From Marinomonas pontica (GTDB taxonomy: Bacteria > Pseudomonadota > Gammaproteobacteria > Pseudomonadales > Marinomonadaceae), in contig NZ_JAODTL010000004.1 of assembly GCF_026191375.1 (NCBI RefSeq), positions 1 to 34,574 of the forward strand: a stretch of 34,574 nucleotides of DNA, given 5' to 3'. The notes under the pieces were generated by a model, which was not told the origin of the DNA, made no database searches, and worked only from the letters and a program-made list of their open reading frames with translations. Positions 14,694 to 30,858 of this stretch are shown here, piece after piece. How positions within the stretch are numbered: the first letter of the stretch is position 1; every line of letters starts with the position of its first letter. The translations under genes were made by a program, and so were the position numbers.

Positions 14694-17600
14694 ATGGCTT
14701 ACTCATACACTGAGAAAAAACGTATCCGTAAGGATTTCGGTAAACTGCCGCCCGTTTTGGATGTGCCATACTTGCTGGCAATTCAGCTTGAATCCTACCG
14801 TAATTTTCTGCAGGAAGGTAAAGGTCTTGCAGAGCGTGGGGAATTAGGTCTGCATGGGGCCTTTAAATCTGTCTTTCCAATGGTCAGCTTTTCCGGCAAT
14901 GCGGCGCTAGAATACGTCGATTACCGTTTAGGCAAGCCAGTCTTTGATGTTAAAGAGTGTCAGTTGCGTGGTGTTACTTACGCGGCACCTTTGCGTGTTC
15001 GTGTTCGACTGATCATTTATGATAAAGAGTCGTCCAACAAAGCAATCAAAGACATTCGCGAGCAAGAAGTCTACATGGGCGAAATTCCGCTTATGACAGA
15101 CAATGGTACCTTTGTAATCAACGGGACAGAGCGTGTTATCGTCTCTCAATTACACCGTTCTCCTGGTGTGTTTTTTGATCACGACCGTGGCAAAACTCAC
15201 TCTTCAGGCAAATTACTGCATTCTGCTCGTATTATTCCTTATCGCGGTTCTTGGTTGGATTTCGAGTTTGATCCAAAGGATTGCGTGTTTGTTCGTATCG
15301 ACCGCCGTCGTAAGTTGCCAGCAACGATTTTGTTGCGCGCTTTGGGTTACGGTACAGAACAAATTCTAGATACTTTCTTTGAATCAACGCGTTTCTATTT
15401 GAAGCGTGATGGCTTTGAAATGGATCTAGTGGCTAATCGCCTGCGTGGTGATACCGCGTTATTTAATATTGCTGATGCGAACGGCGAACTGATCGTTGAA
15501 GAAGGTCGTCGTATTACGGCTAAGCATATTCGAGTGATGGAAAAAGCAGGCCTTGAACGTCTTGCTGTGCCACTTGAATACATGCTGGGCAAAGTGACGG
15601 CGAAAAACTTAGTTCATCCTTCAACGGGTGAATTGATCGCTGAAGCGAATACTGAATTATCTGTTGATTTGCTAGAAGCGTTAGTCGCTTCGGGCATCAC
15701 AGAAGTTGATACTCTGTACACAAATGATTTGGATAACGGTCCGTTCATTTCTGACACACTTCGTATTGACCCAACAAGCAATCAGTTGGAAGCATTGGTT
15801 GAAATTTATCGCATGATGCGTCCTGGCGAGCCGCCAACCAAAGAGTCTGCTGAAGGTTTGTTCCAAGGCTTGTTCTTCTCTGAAGATCGCTACGATTTGT
15901 CTGGCGTTGGTCGAATGAAATTCAACCGTCGTTTAGGTCGTGAAGAAGACACTGGTGCCGGCATCCTTGATAACGATGACATCGTTGCTGTTTTGAAAAC
16001 CTTGCTTGATATCCGTAACGGTAATGGCATGGTGGATGACATCGACCACTTGGGTAACCGTCGAGTTCGTTCTGTTGGTGAAATGGCCGAGAACCAATTC
16101 CGTGTTGGTCTTGTGCGTGTTGAGCGTGCCGTGAAAGAACGCTTGTCAATGGCGGAAGCTGACGGCCTTATGCCGCAAGATCTTTTGAATGCGAAGCCTG
16201 TTGCTGCCGCTATTAAAGAGTTCTTCGGTTCAAGCCAGTTGTCTCAGTTCATGGACCAAAACAACCCGTTGTCTGAAGTAACGCATAAGCGTCGTGTTTC
16301 AGCGTTAGGCCCCGGCGGTTTGACTCGTGAACGCGCAGGCTTTGAAGTACGTGACGTACACGCGACTCACTACGGCCGTGTTTGTCCTATCGAAACGCCT
16401 GAAGGTCCAAACATCGGTTTGATCAACTCGCTTTCTACTTATGCGCGTACTAATAGCTACGGCTTCTTAGAAACGCCATACCGTAAGATTATTGATGGCA
16501 AGATGACGGATGAAACTGTCTACATCTCTGCAATTGATGAAGCGAAATACGTTATCGCCCAAGCGTCTGCGAATGTGGATGCGGAAGGCCGTTTGGTGGA
16601 TGAGTTGGTTCAGGTGCGTCATATGCACGAAACCACTTTGATTCCAAAAGAAAAAGTAAACCTAATGGACGTTTCTCCTCGTCAGGTTGTTTCTGTTGCG
16701 GCTTCTTTGATTCCGTTCCTAGAGCACGATGACGCGAACCGCGCATTGATGGGTTCGAACATGCAACGTCAAGCCGTACCAACACTTAAGGCAGATAAAC
16801 CTGTCGTCGGTACTGGTATGGAGAAAAACGTAGCAAAAGACTCTGGTGTATGTATCGTTGCGAATCGCGGTGGTGTGATTGAGTCTGTTGATGCGAGCCG
16901 TATCGTTGTACGTGTGAATTCAGAAGAAACCATTGCTGGTGAAGCGGGTGTAGATATCTATAACCTGACTAAATACGTGCGTTCTAACCAGAATACATGT
17001 ATCAACCAGCGTACTTTGGTAATGAAAGGTGAGAAGGTTGCTTCTGGTGACATTATGGCCGATGGCCCTTCTGTTGATATGGGTGATTTGGCTCTTGGTC
17101 AAAACATGCGTATTGCTTTTATGCCTTGGAATGGTTTCAACTTCGAAGACTCGATTTTGGTGTCTGAGCGTGTTGTAGAAGAAGATCGATTCACTTCTAT
17201 TCACATCCAAGAGTTAACGTGTGTTGCACGTGATACTAAGCTTGGGCCTGAAGAGATCACGGCCGACATCCCTAACGTGGGTGAAGGTGCGCTTTCTAAG
17301 TTGGATCAATCCGGTATCGTTTACATCGGTGCAGAAGTTGAGCCAGGTGACATTCTAGTTGGTAAAGTAACGCCAAAAGGTGAAACGCAACTAACGCCTG
17401 AAGAAAAACTTTTGCGCGCTATCTTCGGTGAAAAAGCGTCTGACGTAAAAGATACGTCGCAACGTGTTAAGACTGGCACACGCGGTACTGTTATCGATGT
17501 GCAAGTGTTTACTCGTGATGGCATCGAAAAAGATGACCGCGCTAAGTTCATTGAAAAATCGCAGCTTGATCAAGTTCGTAAAGACTTGAACGAAGAGTTC

Positions 17601-18794
17601 CGTATTGTTGAGAAAGCGACGTTCGAACGTCTTGCTGAGGCCCTAGTTGGTCAGCAAGCGGAAGGCGGCCCTAGCTTGGCTCGTAATGCGATTATTACGG
17701 AAGAATACTTGGCGAATCTTGATCACCCTGAGTGGTTTAAAATTCGTGTCGCTAATGAAGAAGCGAGTGAGCAGCTTGAAAAAGCTCAAGCCGCTTTGAT
17801 TGAGCGCCGTAAAGAACTTGACGCAAAATTCGAAGATAAGAAACGTAAGTTACAAACAGGTGATGATTTAGCACCTGGCGTTCTTAAAATCGTTAAAGTG
17901 TATGTTGCCATCAAACGTCGTATCCAGCCAGGTGATAAAATGGCCGGTCGTCATGGTAACAAGGGTGTAATTTCTAAAATTATGCCAGTTGAAGACATGC
18001 CGTACGATGAGAACGGTGATCCAGTTGATATCGTATTGAACCCGCTAGGTGTTCCTTCGCGTATGAACGTTGGTCAGGTTTTGGAGACTCACTTAGGTGC
18101 GGCTTCTAAAGGCTTGGGTCGTAAGATCAACGAAATGTTGGCCGTTGAACGTGAAAAAGCAGAAGCGGTTGCTGAGCTACGTAGTTTCCTTGATGAAATC
18201 TACAATGGCTACGAAGGCGATTTGCGTTGCGCTCGTACAGAAGATCTAGACAGCTTTACAGACGAAGAAATTTTGACTTTGGCATCCAACCTAACGGGTG
18301 GTGTTCCAATGGCGTCTGGTGCCTTTGATGGTGCGAAAGAGTCTGAGATCAAGCGTATGTTGCGCTTGGCTGGCATCAACGAAAGTGGTCAGGTTAAGTT
18401 GTTTAACGGCCGTACAGGCGATGCTTTCGAGCGTCCAGTAACCGTTGGTTACATGTACATGCTGAAGTTGAACCACTTGGTTGATGACAAGATGCACGCA
18501 CGTTCTACTGGTTCTTACAGCTTGGTCACTCAACAGCCGTTGGGTGGTAAAGCGCAGTTCGGTGGTCAGCGTTTCGGGGAGATGGAGGTATGGGCACTAG
18601 AAGCATACGGTGCTGCTTACACGCTTCAAGAAATGTTGACTGTTAAATCCGATGACGTGAATGGCCGTACTAAGATGTATAAGAACATCGTAGACGGTGA
18701 CCACCGTATGGAACCTGGCATGCCTGAGTCCTTCAACGTGTTGGTGAAAGAGATTCGTTCTCTTGGTATCGATATCGAGCTGGAAAACGAATAA
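14694..18794 (+). CDS. rpoB: DNA-directed RNA polymerase subunit beta
   Basis: The beta subunit of core RNA polymerase, which with beta' forms the active centre and DNA channel. 1366 residues, near the usual 1342-1360. The start [19 protein letters not shown] aligns with E. coli. The rifampicin pocket reads [16 protein letters not shown] with residues Asp521, His531 and Ser536 (E. coli 516, 526, 531) all in the sensitive form. Other landmarks are [24 protein letters not shown]-like [21 protein letters not shown] and the C-terminal [20 protein letters not shown]. The ATG at 14694 has GGGGA seven bases upstream; the ATG-like start at 14670 adds eight unconserved residues. It is separated from rpoC by 65 bases. 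Confidence 0.97.
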   Translation: MAYSYTEKKRIRKDFGKLPPVLDVPYLLAIQLESYRNFLQEGKGLAERGELGLHGAFKSVFPMVSFSGNAALEYVDYRLGKPVFDVKECQLRGVTYAAPLRVRVRLIIYDKESSNKAIKDIREQEVYMGEIPLMTDNGTFVINGTERVIVSQLHRSPGVFFDHDRGKTHSSGKLLHSARIIPYRGSWLDFEFDPKDCVFVRIDRRRKLPATILLRALGYGTEQILDTFFESTRFYLKRDGFEMDLVANRLRGDTALFNIADANGELIVEEGRRITAKHIRVMEKAGLERLAVPLEYMLGKVTAKNLVHPSTGELIAEANTELSVDLLEALVASGITEVDTLYTNDLDNGPFISDTLRIDPTSNQLEALVEIYRMMRPGEPPTKESAEGLFQGLFFSEDRYDLSGVGRMKFNRRLGREEDTGAGILDNDDIVAVLKTLLDIRNGNGMVDDIDHLGNRRVRSVGEMAENQFRVGLVRVERAVKERLSMAEADGLMPQDLLNAKPVAAAIKEFFGSSQLSQFMDQNNPLSEVTHKRRVSALGPGGLTRERAGFEVRDVHATHYGRVCPIETPEGPNIGLINSLSTYARTNSYGFLETPYRKIIDGKMTDETVYISAIDEAKYVIAQASANVDAEGRLVDELVQVRHMHETTLIPKEKVNLMDVSPRQVVSVAASLIPFLEHDDANRALMGSNMQRQAVPTLKADKPVVGTGMEKNVAKDSGVCIVANRGGVIESVDASRIVVRVNSEETIAGEAGVDIYNLTKYVRSNQNTCINQRTLVMKGEKVASGDIMADGPSVDMGDLALGQNMRIAFMPWNGFNFEDSILVSERVVEEDRFTSIHIQELTCVARDTKLGPEEITADIPNVGEGALSKLDQSGIVYIGAEVEPGDILVGKVTPKGETQLTPEEKLLRAIFGEKASDVKDTSQRVKTGTRGTVIDVQVFTRDGIEKDDRAKFIEKSQLDQVRKDLNEEFRIVEKATFERLAEALVGQQAEGGPSLARNAIITEEYLANLDHPEWFKIRVANEEASEQLEKAQAALIERRKELDAKFEDKKRKLQTGDDLAPGVLKIVKVYVAIKRRIQPGDKMAGRHGNKGVISKIMPVEDMPYDENGDPVDIVLNPLGVPSRMNVGQVLETHLGAASKGLGRKINEMLAVEREKAEAVAELRSFLDEIYNGYEGDLRCARTEDLDSFTDEEILTLASNLTGGVPMASGAFDGAKESEIKRMLRLAGINESGQVKLFNGRTGDAFERPVTVGYMYMLKLNHLVDDKMHARSTGSYSLVTQQPLGGKAQFGGQRFGEMEVWALEAYGAAYTLQEMLTVKSDDVNGRTKMYKNIVDGDHRMEPGMPESFNVLVKEIRSLGIDIELENE

Positions 18795-18811
18795 GCACGA
18801 ATCACATTTGA

Positions 18812-23063
<4,252 letters not shown>

Positions 23064-23080
23064 TTATTTGCTGTTAAATC

Positions 23081-23572
<492 letters not shown>

Positions 23573-23623
23573 GCGTAAGCTTCTTGAGTCATCGTTTAGA
23601 CATAATTTTTTAATACAGTAAGG

Positions 23624-23648
23624 CCGAGCAATATTTTAATTGTCTCGG
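23624..23648 (+). promoter_or_regulatory. possible S7 autoregulatory hairpin between rpsL and rpsG
   Basis: CCGAGCAAT (23624-23632) pairs with ATTG plus CTCGG (23639-23642 and 23644-23648, one bulged T) in the 99-base gap before rpsG. In E. coli S7 binds the rpsL-rpsG intercistronic RNA and represses translation. The role here is inferred from position; the shared piece GTAAGGCC lies just upstream. Confidence 0.5.
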
Positions 23649-23671
23649 GCGAACCTGAAGAGGATATAGAT

Positions 23672-24145
23672 ATGCCTAGAAGACGCGTCGTCGCTAAGCG
23701 TGAGATCCTTCCGGATCCTAAACACGGAAGCCAACTTCTTGCTAAATTCATCAACCATGTAATGGTTAGTGGCAAGAAATCTGTAGCAGAAAGCATTGTT
23801 TATAATGCGCTTAATACTGTTGCAACTCGCGCAAAAACTGAAGAGCCAATGGCTATCTTCGAAAAAGCACTAGAATCTATCCAGCCAATGGTTGAGGTTA
23901 AATCTCGCCGTGTTGGTGGTGCAACTTACCAAGTTCCTGTTGAAGTGCGTCCGGCTCGCCGCGCAGCATTGTCTATGCGTTGGTTGGTTGATGCATCTCG
24001 TAAGCGTGGTGAAAAATCCATGGCTTTGCGTCTTGCTGGCGAAATTCTAGATGCTGCTGAAAACAAAGGTTCTGCTGTTAAGAAACGTGAAGACGTTCAT
24101 CGCATGGCAGAAGCTAACAAAGCATTCTCTCACTACCGTTTCTAA
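23672..24145 (+). CDS. rpsG: 30S ribosomal protein S7
   Basis: Primary assembly protein of the small-subunit head, near the E site, and likely autoregulator of the str operon. 157 residues with [52 protein letters not shown] and a C-terminal [15 protein letters not shown]. Ribosome site GAAGAGG upstream. Followed by fusA after 21 bases. Confidence 0.97.
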   Translation: MPRRRVVAKREILPDPKHGSQLLAKFINHVMVSGKKSVAESIVYNALNTVATRAKTEEPMAIFEKALESIQPMVEVKSRRVGGATYQVPVEVRPARRAALSMRWLVDASRKRGEKSMALRLAGEILDAAENKGSAVKKREDVHRMAEANKAFSHYRF

Positions 24146-24166
24146 TCATCCGGAGAAAGATACACA

Positions 24167-26260
24167 GTGGCACGTAAAACACCTATCAACCGCTACCGTA
24201 ATATCGGTATTTGTGCGCACGTTGATGCAGGTAAAACGACGACAACTGAACGCGTTCTTTTCTACACAGGTTTGTCTCATAAAATTGGTGAAGTGCACGA
24301 TGGTGCCGCAACAATGGATTGGATGGAGCAAGAACAAGAGCGTGGTATTACTATTACTTCAGCGGCTACAACATGCTTCTGGAGTGGGATGAATAAGCAG
24401 TTTGAAGAGCATCGTATTAATATTATTGATACGCCTGGGCACGTAGACTTTACGATTGAAGTAGAGCGTTCATTGCGTGTTCTTGATGGTGCTGTTGTTG
24501 TGCTTTGTGGATCTTCGGGTGTGCAGCCTCAAACAGAAACAGTTTGGCGTCAAGCGAATAAGTATGAAGTGCCACGTATGGTGTTCGTCAATAAGATGGA
24601 CCGTACGGGGGCGGATTTCTTTTCAGTTGTACAGCAGCTGAAAACTCGACTTGGCGCAAATGCTGTTCCGATTCAAATCAACATTGGCGCTGAAGAAGAC
24701 TTCAAAGGCGTGATTGATTTGGTGCTGATGAAAGTTGTGATGTGGAATGAAGACGATCAGGGGATGACATTCTCTTTAGAGGATATTCCTGCTGACATGC
24801 TTTCTGAAGCATTAGAATGGCGTGAGCAGATGGTTGAGGCCGCAGCGGAAGCGAATGAAGAGTTAATGGATAAGTACCTTGAAGAAGGTGAGTTGTCTGT
24901 TGATGATATTAAGAGCGGTTTGCGTGCTCGTACGTTGGCAAACGAGATTGTTTTGGTGACGTGTGGTTCCGCCTTTAAAAATAAAGGTGTGCAAGCTGTT
25001 CTGGATGCTGTTGTTGAATATTTACCTTCGCCGCTTGAAGTTAAAGCGATCGAAGGAACGCTTGAGGATGGTGAAACTGTTGTTACTCGAGTTGCTGATG
25101 ATGAGGCTCCGTTCTCGGCATTGGCATTTAAGATAGCAACGGATCCATTTGTCGGCACATTAACCTTTATTCGTGTTTATTCTGGAATGTTGCGTTCTGG
25201 TGATGCGGTTTACAATTCTGTTAAGCAGAAGCGTGAGCGCATTGGTCGAATGGTCCAGATGCATGCGAATAATCGCGAAGAAATCAAAGAAGTATTAGCA
25301 GGTGATATTGCTGCTGCTGTGGGTATGAAATACGTAACCACAGGCGATACGCTTTGCGATATGGATGATGTGGTTGTACTTGAGCGAATGGAGTTTCCTG
25401 AGCCTGTTATATCTGTTGCTGTTGAGCCAAAGTCTCAAGCAGATCAGGATAAAATGGGTGTTGCGCTGGGTAAACTTGCGCAAGAAGATCCGTCGTTTCG
25501 TGTGGAAACGCACGAGGAGACGGGTCAAACAATTATATCCGGTATGGGTGAGCTGCATCTTGATATTCTTGTCGACCGTATGCGTCGCGAGTTTAAGGTG
25601 GAGGCGAACATTGGTAAGCCTCAAGTTTCCTATCGGGAAAAAATTCGCAAAGAAGTGGTGGTTGATCACAAATTTGTGCGTCAATCCGGTGGTCGTGGTC
25701 AATACGGTCACGTCGTAATGAAGTTGATCCCAACGGATAAAGATGGGCTTGAGTTTGTTAACGAGATTGTTGGTGGTGCTATTCCTAAAGAATACATCCC
25801 TGCGGTAGAAAAGGGTGTTTCGGAGCAAATGAAGAATGGTGTAATTGGAGGCTTTCCATTGTTGGGGCTGAAGGTTGTGTTATTCGATGGATCATTCCAT
25901 GATGTTGACTCTAATGAAATGGCCTTTAAAATTGCAGCTTCTCAGGGATTAAGAAAAGGAGCGGTTGACGCTGATCCTTGTATTCTTGAACCTGTAATGA
26001 AAGTGGAAGTTGTGACTCCTGAAGAATACATGGGTGACGTGATGGGAGACCTGAATCGTCGTCGTGGTCTTGTTCAGGGGATGGACGATTCCCCGTCAGG
26101 CAAAATAATTCGAGCTGAAGTTCCTTTAGGGGAGATGTTCGGGTATGCGACTGACGTGCGTAGCTTGTCGCAAGGGCGTGCGAGTTATGCAATGGAGTTT
26201 GAGAAATACGCTGAAGCACCGGCTAGTGTGGCAGACGCGATCATCAAAAATGAAGATTAA
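24167..26260 (+). CDS. fusA: translation elongation factor G
   Basis: GTPase that drives tRNA-mRNA translocation and, with RRF, ribosome recycling. 697 residues, five-domain size. G1 [12 protein letters not shown] (17-28, Lys23), switch [11 protein letters not shown]4 NKMD and the domain IV start ([18 protein letters not shown]) are clear. GTG start with GGAGAAA upstream. It lies between rpsG and tuf in the str operon. Its codon use looks less biased than that of the neighbouring ribosomal and tuf genes (more GTG, TTG and CGA), which may only reflect length and level. A second fusA paralogue elsewhere cannot be excluded. Confidence 0.97.
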   Translation: MARKTPINRYRNIGICAHVDAGKTTTTERVLFYTGLSHKIGEVHDGAATMDWMEQEQERGITITSAATTCFWSGMNKQFEEHRINIIDTPGHVDFTIEVERSLRVLDGAVVVLCGSSGVQPQTETVWRQANKYEVPRMVFVNKMDRTGADFFSVVQQLKTRLGANAVPIQINIGAEEDFKGVIDLVLMKVVMWNEDDQGMTFSLEDIPADMLSEALEWREQMVEAAAEANEELMDKYLEEGELSVDDIKSGLRARTLANEIVLVTCGSAFKNKGVQAVLDAVVEYLPSPLEVKAIEGTLEDGETVVTRVADDEAPFSALAFKIATDPFVGTLTFIRVYSGMLRSGDAVYNSVKQKRERIGRMVQMHANNREEIKEVLAGDIAAAVGMKYVTTGDTLCDMDDVVVLERMEFPEPVISVAVEPKSQADQDKMGVALGKLAQEDPSFRVETHEETGQTIISGMGELHLDILVDRMRREFKVEANIGKPQVSYREKIRKEVVVDHKFVRQSGGRGQYGHVVMKLIPTDKDGLEFVNEIVGGAIPKEYIPAVEKGVSEQMKNGVIGGFPLLGLKVVLFDGSFHDVDSNEMAFKIAASQGLRKGAVDADPCILEPVMKVEVVTPEEYMGDVMGDLNRRRGLVQGMDDSPSGKIIRAEVPLGEMFGYATDVRSLSQGRASYAMEFEKYAEAPASVADAIIKNED

Positions 26261-26295
26261 TCATCATACTTACTAATTCTTAAGGTGTATGTATC

Positions 26296-27519
26296 ATGGC
26301 AAAGAGTAAATTCGAACGTAATAAACCACACGTTAACGTTGGTACTATCGGTCACGTTGACCACGGTAAAACAACTCTAACTGCAGCATTGACTCGTGTT
26401 TGTGCAGAAGTATTCGGCGGAACGGCTGTTGCTTTTGACGGTATCGATAATGCTCCTGAAGAGCGTGAGCGTGGTATCACAATCTCTACTTCACACGTAG
26501 AGTACGATTCTCCAACTCGTCACTACGCACACGTAGACTGTCCTGGACACGCCGATTATGTTAAAAACATGATCACTGGTGCTGCTCAAATGGACGGCGC
26601 TATCCTAGTTTGTGGTGCAACTGACGGCCCAATGCCTCAGACTCGTGAGCACATCCTTCTTTCTCGTCAAGTAGGTGTACCTTACATCGTAGTTTTCCTA
26701 AACAAAGCTGACTTGTTGGCTGAAGACTGTGGCGGTGCGGATTCTGAAGAATACGCTGAAATGCTAGAGTTGGTTGAGATGGAATTGCGTGACCTTCTTT
26801 CTGAATACGACTTCCCAGGTGATGATACTCCAATCATCCCAGGTTCTGCTTTGATGGCATTGAACGGCGAAGACGACAACGAAATGGGTACAACTGCTGT
26901 TAAGAAGCTTGTTGAAACTCTAGACGAGTACATTCCAGAGCCAGAGCGTGCGATTGACGGTGCTTTCTTGATGCCTATCGAGGACGTATTCTCTATCCAA
27001 GGTCGTGGTACTGTAGTTACTGGTCGTGTTGAGCGCGGCATCATCAAAATCCAAGAAGAAGTTGAGATTGTTGGTATCGTTGATACTACTAAAACAACTT
27101 GTACTGGTGTTGAGATGTTCCGTAAGTTGCTTGACGAAGGTCGTGCAGGTGAGAACTGTGGTATTCTTCTACGTGGTACTAAACGTGAAGACGTTCAGCG
27201 TGGTCAAGTATTGGCTAAGCCTGGTTCAATCACTCCTCACACTGAGTTTGAAGCAGAAGTGTACGTTCTAGGTAAAGATGAAGGTGGTCGTCACACTCCA
27301 TTCTTCAAAGGCTACCGTCCACAGTTCTACTTCCGTACAACTGACGTAACTGGTGCTTGTTCTCTTCCAGAAGGCGTAGAAATGGTTATGCCTGGTGATA
27401 ACATTCAAATGACTGTTGCTCTAATTCACCCAATCGCGATGGACGAAGGTCTACGTTTCGCGATCCGTGAAGGTGGCCGTACAGTTGGTGCTGGTGTTGT
27501 TGCTAAAATCATCAAGTAA
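26296..27519 (+). CDS. tuf: translation elongation factor Tu, with a G-domain insert
   Basis: GTPase that delivers aminoacyl-tRNA to the ribosome. 407 residues against 394 in E. coli and 397 in Pseudomonas. G1 GHVDHGKT (19-26), switch II DCPGHAD, G4 NKAD (136-139) and SAL (184-186) are intact, as are the domain II/III signatures [12 protein letters not shown] and [14 protein letters not shown]. After NKAD an acidic stretch [18 protein letters not shown] replaces the eight residues found in E. coli, about ten residues longer. I recall this length from Marinomonas. Last gene of the str operon; a strong terminator follows. It may be the only tuf, as tufB is missing from its usual place by the tRNAs. 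Confidence 0.97.
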   Translation: MAKSKFERNKPHVNVGTIGHVDHGKTTLTAALTRVCAEVFGGTAVAFDGIDNAPEERERGITISTSHVEYDSPTRHYAHVDCPGHADYVKNMITGAAQMDGAILVCGATDGPMPQTREHILLSRQVGVPYIVVFLNKADLLAEDCGGADSEEYAEMLELVEMELRDLLSEYDFPGDDTPIIPGSALMALNGEDDNEMGTTAVKKLVETLDEYIPEPERAIDGAFLMPIEDVFSIQGRGTVVTGRVERGIIKIQEEVEIVGIVDTTKTTCTGVEMFRKLLDEGRAGENCGILLRGTKREDVQRGQVLAKPGSITPHTEFEAEVYVLGKDEGGRHTPFFKGYRPQFYFRTTDVTGACSLPEGVEMVMPGDNIQMTVALIHPIAMDEGLRFAIREGGRTVGAGVVAKIIK

Positions 27520-27551
27520 TAGATAAATATATCTGTTAGTTTTGATTTAAC

Positions 27552-27583
27552 AAAAAGGCCACCCCATATCGGGTGGCCTTTTT
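27552..27583 (+). terminator. terminator of the str operon after tuf
   Basis: AAAAAGGCCACCC, loop CATATC, GGGTGGCCTTTTT: a perfect 13-bp stem ending in a T-run 32 bases after the tuf stop codon. Confidence 0.95.
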
Positions 27584-27620
27584 ATTTTGTGGTTTATTGT
27601 GTCTGTTCGAAATTGGTTAC

Positions 27621-27649
27621 TTGACAACCAGTTTTTGAATGGCTAATAT
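27621..27649 (+). promoter_or_regulatory. near-consensus promoter of the S10 operon
   Basis: TTGACA (27621-27626), exactly 17 bases, then TAATAT (27644-27649). It lies between the tuf terminator and rpsJ and leaves a leader of about 70 bases. That leader holds a weak TCCTT/AAGGA hairpin (27656-27669). In E. coli the S10 leader is the L4 target, but this leader is shorter and an L4 site is not evident. Confidence 0.9.
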
Positions 27650-27725
27650 TCGCCGTCCTTAAAAAAGGATTGTGGCTTAATAAATGTACAGTTAAGTCAT
27701 TAAAACATTGTATTTGGAGTTGGAA

Positions 27726-28037
27726 ATGCAAAGCCAAAAAATCCGTATTCGTCTGAAAGCATTTGATCATCGTTTGATTGATGCTTCAACACAAGAAATT
27801 GTGGACACAGCGAAACGTACAGGTGCGCAAGTACGTGGACCGATTCCACTTCCTACTCGCAAAGAGCGTTATACAGTATTGATTTCTCCACACGTAAATA
27901 AAGATGCGCGTGATCAGTATGAAATCCGTACACACAAACGCGTTCTAGACATCGTTGAGCCAACAGAAAAAACTGTTGATGCTCTAATGAAGCTAGACCT
28001 TGCGGCAGGCGTGGAAGTACAAATTTCTTTGGGTTAA
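27726..28037 (+). CDS. rpsJ: 30S ribosomal protein S10 (NusE)
   Basis: Small-subunit head protein, also NusE in antitermination and the NusG contact that couples transcription to translation. 103 residues, nearly identical to E. coli through [19 protein letters not shown] and [17 protein letters not shown]. The ATG at 27726 has GGAG six bases upstream; the earlier in-frame codon at 27708 is rejected. First gene of the S10 operon. Confidence 0.97.
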   Translation: MQSQKIRIRLKAFDHRLIDASTQEIVDTAKRTGAQVRGPIPLPTRKERYTVLISPHVNKDARDQYEIRTHKRVLDIVEPTEKTVDALMKLDLAAGVEVQISLG

Positions 28038-28062
28038 TAGCTCAAAGTTTGGGGTGCGACAA

Positions 28063-28115
28063 CCGGCTGGAATCAGTCGGCTATATGCACAATAGTGGAA
28101 TGATCTGGAATGATC
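28063..28115 (+). other. enlarged rpsJ-rplC spacer with hairpin and tandem 10-bp repeat
   Basis: The 127-base gap holds a hairpin CCGGCTG-GAAT-CAGTCGG (28063-28080) and an exact tandem repeat of TGGAATGATC (28096-28105 and 28106-28115). In E. coli this spacer is only a few tens of bases. No T-tract or clear promoter is seen, and the function is unknown. Confidence 0.55.
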
Positions 28116-28164
28116 AGCCGTAGCGGGTGATAGCCCCATACACAACTGGCAAATGAGGTAAAAA

Positions 28165-28803
28165 ATGGCTATTCAATTAGTCGGACGCAAAGCCGGAATG
28201 ACACGTATCTTCACTGAAGAAGGTGTATCCGTGCCAGTAACCGTCATCGAGGTTGAACCGAACCGCGTTACTCAGGTGAAAACAGCAGAAACTGATGGCT
28301 ACCAAGCTGTTCAGGTTACTGTGGGTTCTCGTCGTTCGAGCCGCGTTAACAAAGCTGCTGCAGGTCATTACGCAAAAGCGAACGTTGAAGCAGGTCGTGG
28401 TTTGTGGGAGTTCCGCCTTTCTGGTGATGAAAAAGAAATCAATGTTGGTGATGAGCTAACTGTTGCTGATTTCGAATCTATCCAAATGGTTGATGTAACT
28501 GGTCAATCAAAGGGTAAAGGGTTTCAAGGTGCCATTAAGCGTCATAATTTCCGTACGCAAGATGCTACACATGGTAACTCATTGTCTCACCGTGCACCTG
28601 GTTCCATCGGCCAATGTCAAACACCTGGTCGTGTTTGGAAAGGCAAGAAGATGGCTGGCCATATGGGTGCTGCACAAGTAACTACTCAATCACTAGAAGT
28701 GGTTCGTGTAGACACAGAACGTAACCTTATCCTTGTGAAAGGTGCCGTACCTGGTGCAGTAAATGGTGATGTTATTCTTCAATCAGCTGTTAAAGCTCGC
28801 TAA
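28165..28803 (+). CDS. rplC: 50S ribosomal protein L3
   Basis: Early-assembly large-subunit protein whose loop approaches the peptidyl transferase centre. 212 residues; the signature region [14 protein letters not shown] and [14 protein letters not shown] (Gln methylated by PrmB in E. coli) followed by [16 protein letters not shown] is clear. Ribosome site GAGG seven bases upstream. Twelve bases separate it from rplD. Confidence 0.97.
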   Translation: MAIQLVGRKAGMTRIFTEEGVSVPVTVIEVEPNRVTQVKTAETDGYQAVQVTVGSRRSSRVNKAAAGHYAKANVEAGRGLWEFRLSGDEKEINVGDELTVADFESIQMVDVTGQSKGKGFQGAIKRHNFRTQDATHGNSLSHRAPGSIGQCQTPGRVWKGKKMAGHMGAAQVTTQSLEVVRVDTERNLILVKGAVPGAVNGDVILQSAVKAR

Positions 28804-28815
28804 GAGGGGTAGACA

Positions 28816-29421
28816 ATGAACTTGAATCTAACAGGCGCAGAAGGGACTGTTGAAGTTTCTGACGTAGCCTTTGCTCGTGAATATAACGAAGCGTTGGTTC
28901 ACCAAGTAGTTACATCTTACTTGGCTGGCGCTCGTCAAGGCTCACGTGCACAAAAAACTCGCTCTGAAGTAGCAGGTGGTGGACGCAAACCTTGGAAACA
29001 AAAGGGTTCTGGTCGTGCACGCGCAGGTACTATCCGTAGCCCTCTATGGCGCTCTGGTGGTGTTACTTTCGCTGCGAAACCACAGGATCACTCTCAGAAA
29101 GTGAACAAGAAGATGTATCGTGCAGCAATGCGCACCATCTGGTCTGAGCTTGTACGTCAAGACCGTCTTGTTGTGGTTGAAGATCTTAAATTGGAAGCTC
29201 CAAAAACTAAGCTCTTCATAGCAAAAATGACAGAATTGAATATTGAGAACGCTTTGATTGTTTCCCATGATTTGGATGACAATCTGTTTTTAGCGGCTCG
29301 CAACATTCCTAACGTAGATGTGCGTGATGCAGCGTCTATCGACCCTGTTAGCTTGATTGCTTACGACAAAGTGTTGGTGACAGTTGGTGCTCTGAAACAA
29401 GTTGAGGAGGCACTAGCATGA
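28816..29421 (+). CDS. rplD: 50S ribosomal protein L4
   Basis: Lines the exit tunnel and, in E. coli, regulates the S10 operon by attenuation and translational repression. 201 residues with the tunnel loop [20 protein letters not shown] and [20 protein letters not shown]. Its stop overlaps the rplW start (ATGA), and its last codons hold the rplW ribosome site GAGGAGG. Confidence 0.97.
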   Translation: MNLNLTGAEGTVEVSDVAFAREYNEALVHQVVTSYLAGARQGSRAQKTRSEVAGGGRKPWKQKGSGRARAGTIRSPLWRSGGVTFAAKPQDHSQKVNKKMYRAAMRTIWSELVRQDRLVVVEDLKLEAPKTKLFIAKMTELNIENALIVSHDLDDNLFLAARNIPNVDVRDAASIDPVSLIAYDKVLVTVGALKQVEEALA

Positions 29422-29714
29422 TCGGCGAACGTATATATAAAGTTCTGTTGGGTCCACATATCTCCGAAAAAGCAACGATCGTAGCTGAAGGCAATGGTCA
29501 GTATGTTTTTCGTGTGACTGGTGATGCAACGAAACCTGAAATCAAACAAGCTATCGAAGCGCTTTTTGAAGTCAAAGTTGAGTCTGTTCGTACGTTGAAC
29601 CAAAAAGGTAAAACAAAGCGTACAGTTCGTGGTCTAGGCAAGCGTAAAGACGTTAAAAAAGCGTACGTACGTTTGGCAGAAGGCCAAGACATTGATTTCA
29701 TGGTCGCTGAATAA
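29418..29714 (+). CDS. rplW: 50S ribosomal protein L23
   Basis: Exit-tunnel rim protein that docks trigger factor and SRP. 98 residues; [34 protein letters not shown] and [15 protein letters not shown] [16 protein letters not shown] are typical. Four-base overlap with rplD indicates coupled translation. Confidence 0.96.
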   Translation: MIGERIYKVLLGPHISEKATIVAEGNGQYVFRVTGDATKPEIKQAIEALFEVKVESVRTLNQKGKTKRTVRGLGKRKDVKKAYVRLAEGQDIDFMVAE

Positions 29715-29728
29715 GGGGAGATAGGTCA

Positions 29729-30553
29729 ATGGCTGTTGTAAAAAGTAAGCCAACGTCTGCAGGCCGTCGTCACGTTGTTAAAGTTACTAACAACGATTTG
29801 CACAAAGGCGCACCATATGCACCTTTGCTTGATAAGAAAAGCAAATCAGGTGGACGTAACAATAACGGACGCATCACTACGCGTCACGTAGGTGGTGGTC
29901 ATAAGCAGCATTATCGTATGGTAGATTTCCGTCGCAATAAAGATGGGATTCCTGCGGTAGTTGAGCGTTTGGAATATGATCCAAACCGTTCTGCAAATAT
30001 TGCATTGATTAAATTTGCTGATGGTGAGCGTCGTTACATTATCGCTTCCAAAGGTATGGTTGCAGGCAATGTTGTTTTAAGTGGTGCAGATGCGCCTATC
30101 AAAGCGGGTAATACTTTGCCTCTGCAAAATATTCCAGTTGGTAGTACCGTACACTGTGTCGAGCTAAAGCCAGGTAAAGGTGCACAAGTTGCACGTTCTG
30201 CTGGTGCTTCTGCTCAGCTAGTTGCTCGTGAAGGTCGTTACGTAACGCTTCGCCTACGTTCAGGTGAAATGCGTAAAGTATTGACAGAATGTCGCGCTAC
30301 TTTAGGTGAAGTATCAAACTCCGAGCACAGCTTGCGAGTTCTTGGTAAAGCTGGTGCTACGCGTTGGCGTGGTGTTCGTCCTACCGTTCGCGGTGCGGCG
30401 ATGAACCCAGTGGATCACCCACATGGTGGTGGTGAAGGTCGTAGCAAAGGTGGTCGTCACCCAGTTACACCATGGGGTGTGCCTACTAAAGGTTACAAAA
30501 CGCGCAGCAACAAGCGTACTGATAAACTTATTGTACGTCGCCGTACTAAGTAA
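29729..30553 (+). CDS. rplB: 50S ribosomal protein L2
   Basis: Needed for subunit joining and peptidyl transferase activity. 274 residues; [20 protein letters not shown] near the start, and the C-terminal [20 protein letters not shown] with the conserved histidine near the peptidyl transferase centre. Ribosome site AGGGGAG upstream. Length and sequence are ordinary for the family. Confidence 0.97.
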   Translation: MAVVKSKPTSAGRRHVVKVTNNDLHKGAPYAPLLDKKSKSGGRNNNGRITTRHVGGGHKQHYRMVDFRRNKDGIPAVVERLEYDPNRSANIALIKFADGERRYIIASKGMVAGNVVLSGADAPIKAGNTLPLQNIPVGSTVHCVELKPGKGAQVARSAGASAQLVAREGRYVTLRLRSGEMRKVLTECRATLGEVSNSEHSLRVLGKAGATRWRGVRPTVRGAAMNPVDHPHGGGEGRSKGGRHPVTPWGVPTKGYKTRSNKRTDKLIVRRRTK

Positions 30554-30568
30554 TAAGAGGAAACGACT

Positions 30569-30844
30569 GTGCCACGTTCACTAAAAAAAGGTCCTTTTAT
30601 CGACCTTCATTTGTTGAAAAAGGTAGAGGCTGCGGTAGAGAAAAATGATCGTCGTCCAATTAAGACTTGGTCACGCCGTTCAACTATCTTCCCTGATTTT
30701 GTAGGGTTGACTATCGCTGTCCATAATGGTCGCCAGCATGTTCCAGTTCTAGTAACTGAAGATATGGTCGGTCATAAATTGGGTGAGTTCGCTCCGACCC
30801 GTACATATCGTGGTCATGCTGCGGACAAGAAAGCCAAACGGTAA
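30569..30844 (+). CDS. rpsS: 30S ribosomal protein S19
   Basis: Head protein contacting the A-site finger bridge and S13. 91 residues; [27 protein letters not shown] and [20 protein letters not shown] are diagnostic. GTG start with AGAGG eight bases upstream. Confidence 0.97.
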   Translation: MPRSLKKGPFIDLHLLKKVEAAVEKNDRRPIKTWSRRSTIFPDFVGLTIAVHNGRQHVPVLVTEDMVGHKLGEFAPTRTYRGHAADKKAKR

Positions 30845-30858
30845 TAAGGGGTATTAAC

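Noticed and set aside
16200..16450. Rifampicin-resistance changes in rpoB
   Set aside because: Residues corresponding to E. coli 516, 526 and 531 are the sensitive type; the one difference seen nearby (VHATHYG against VHPTHYG) is not a known resistance position.
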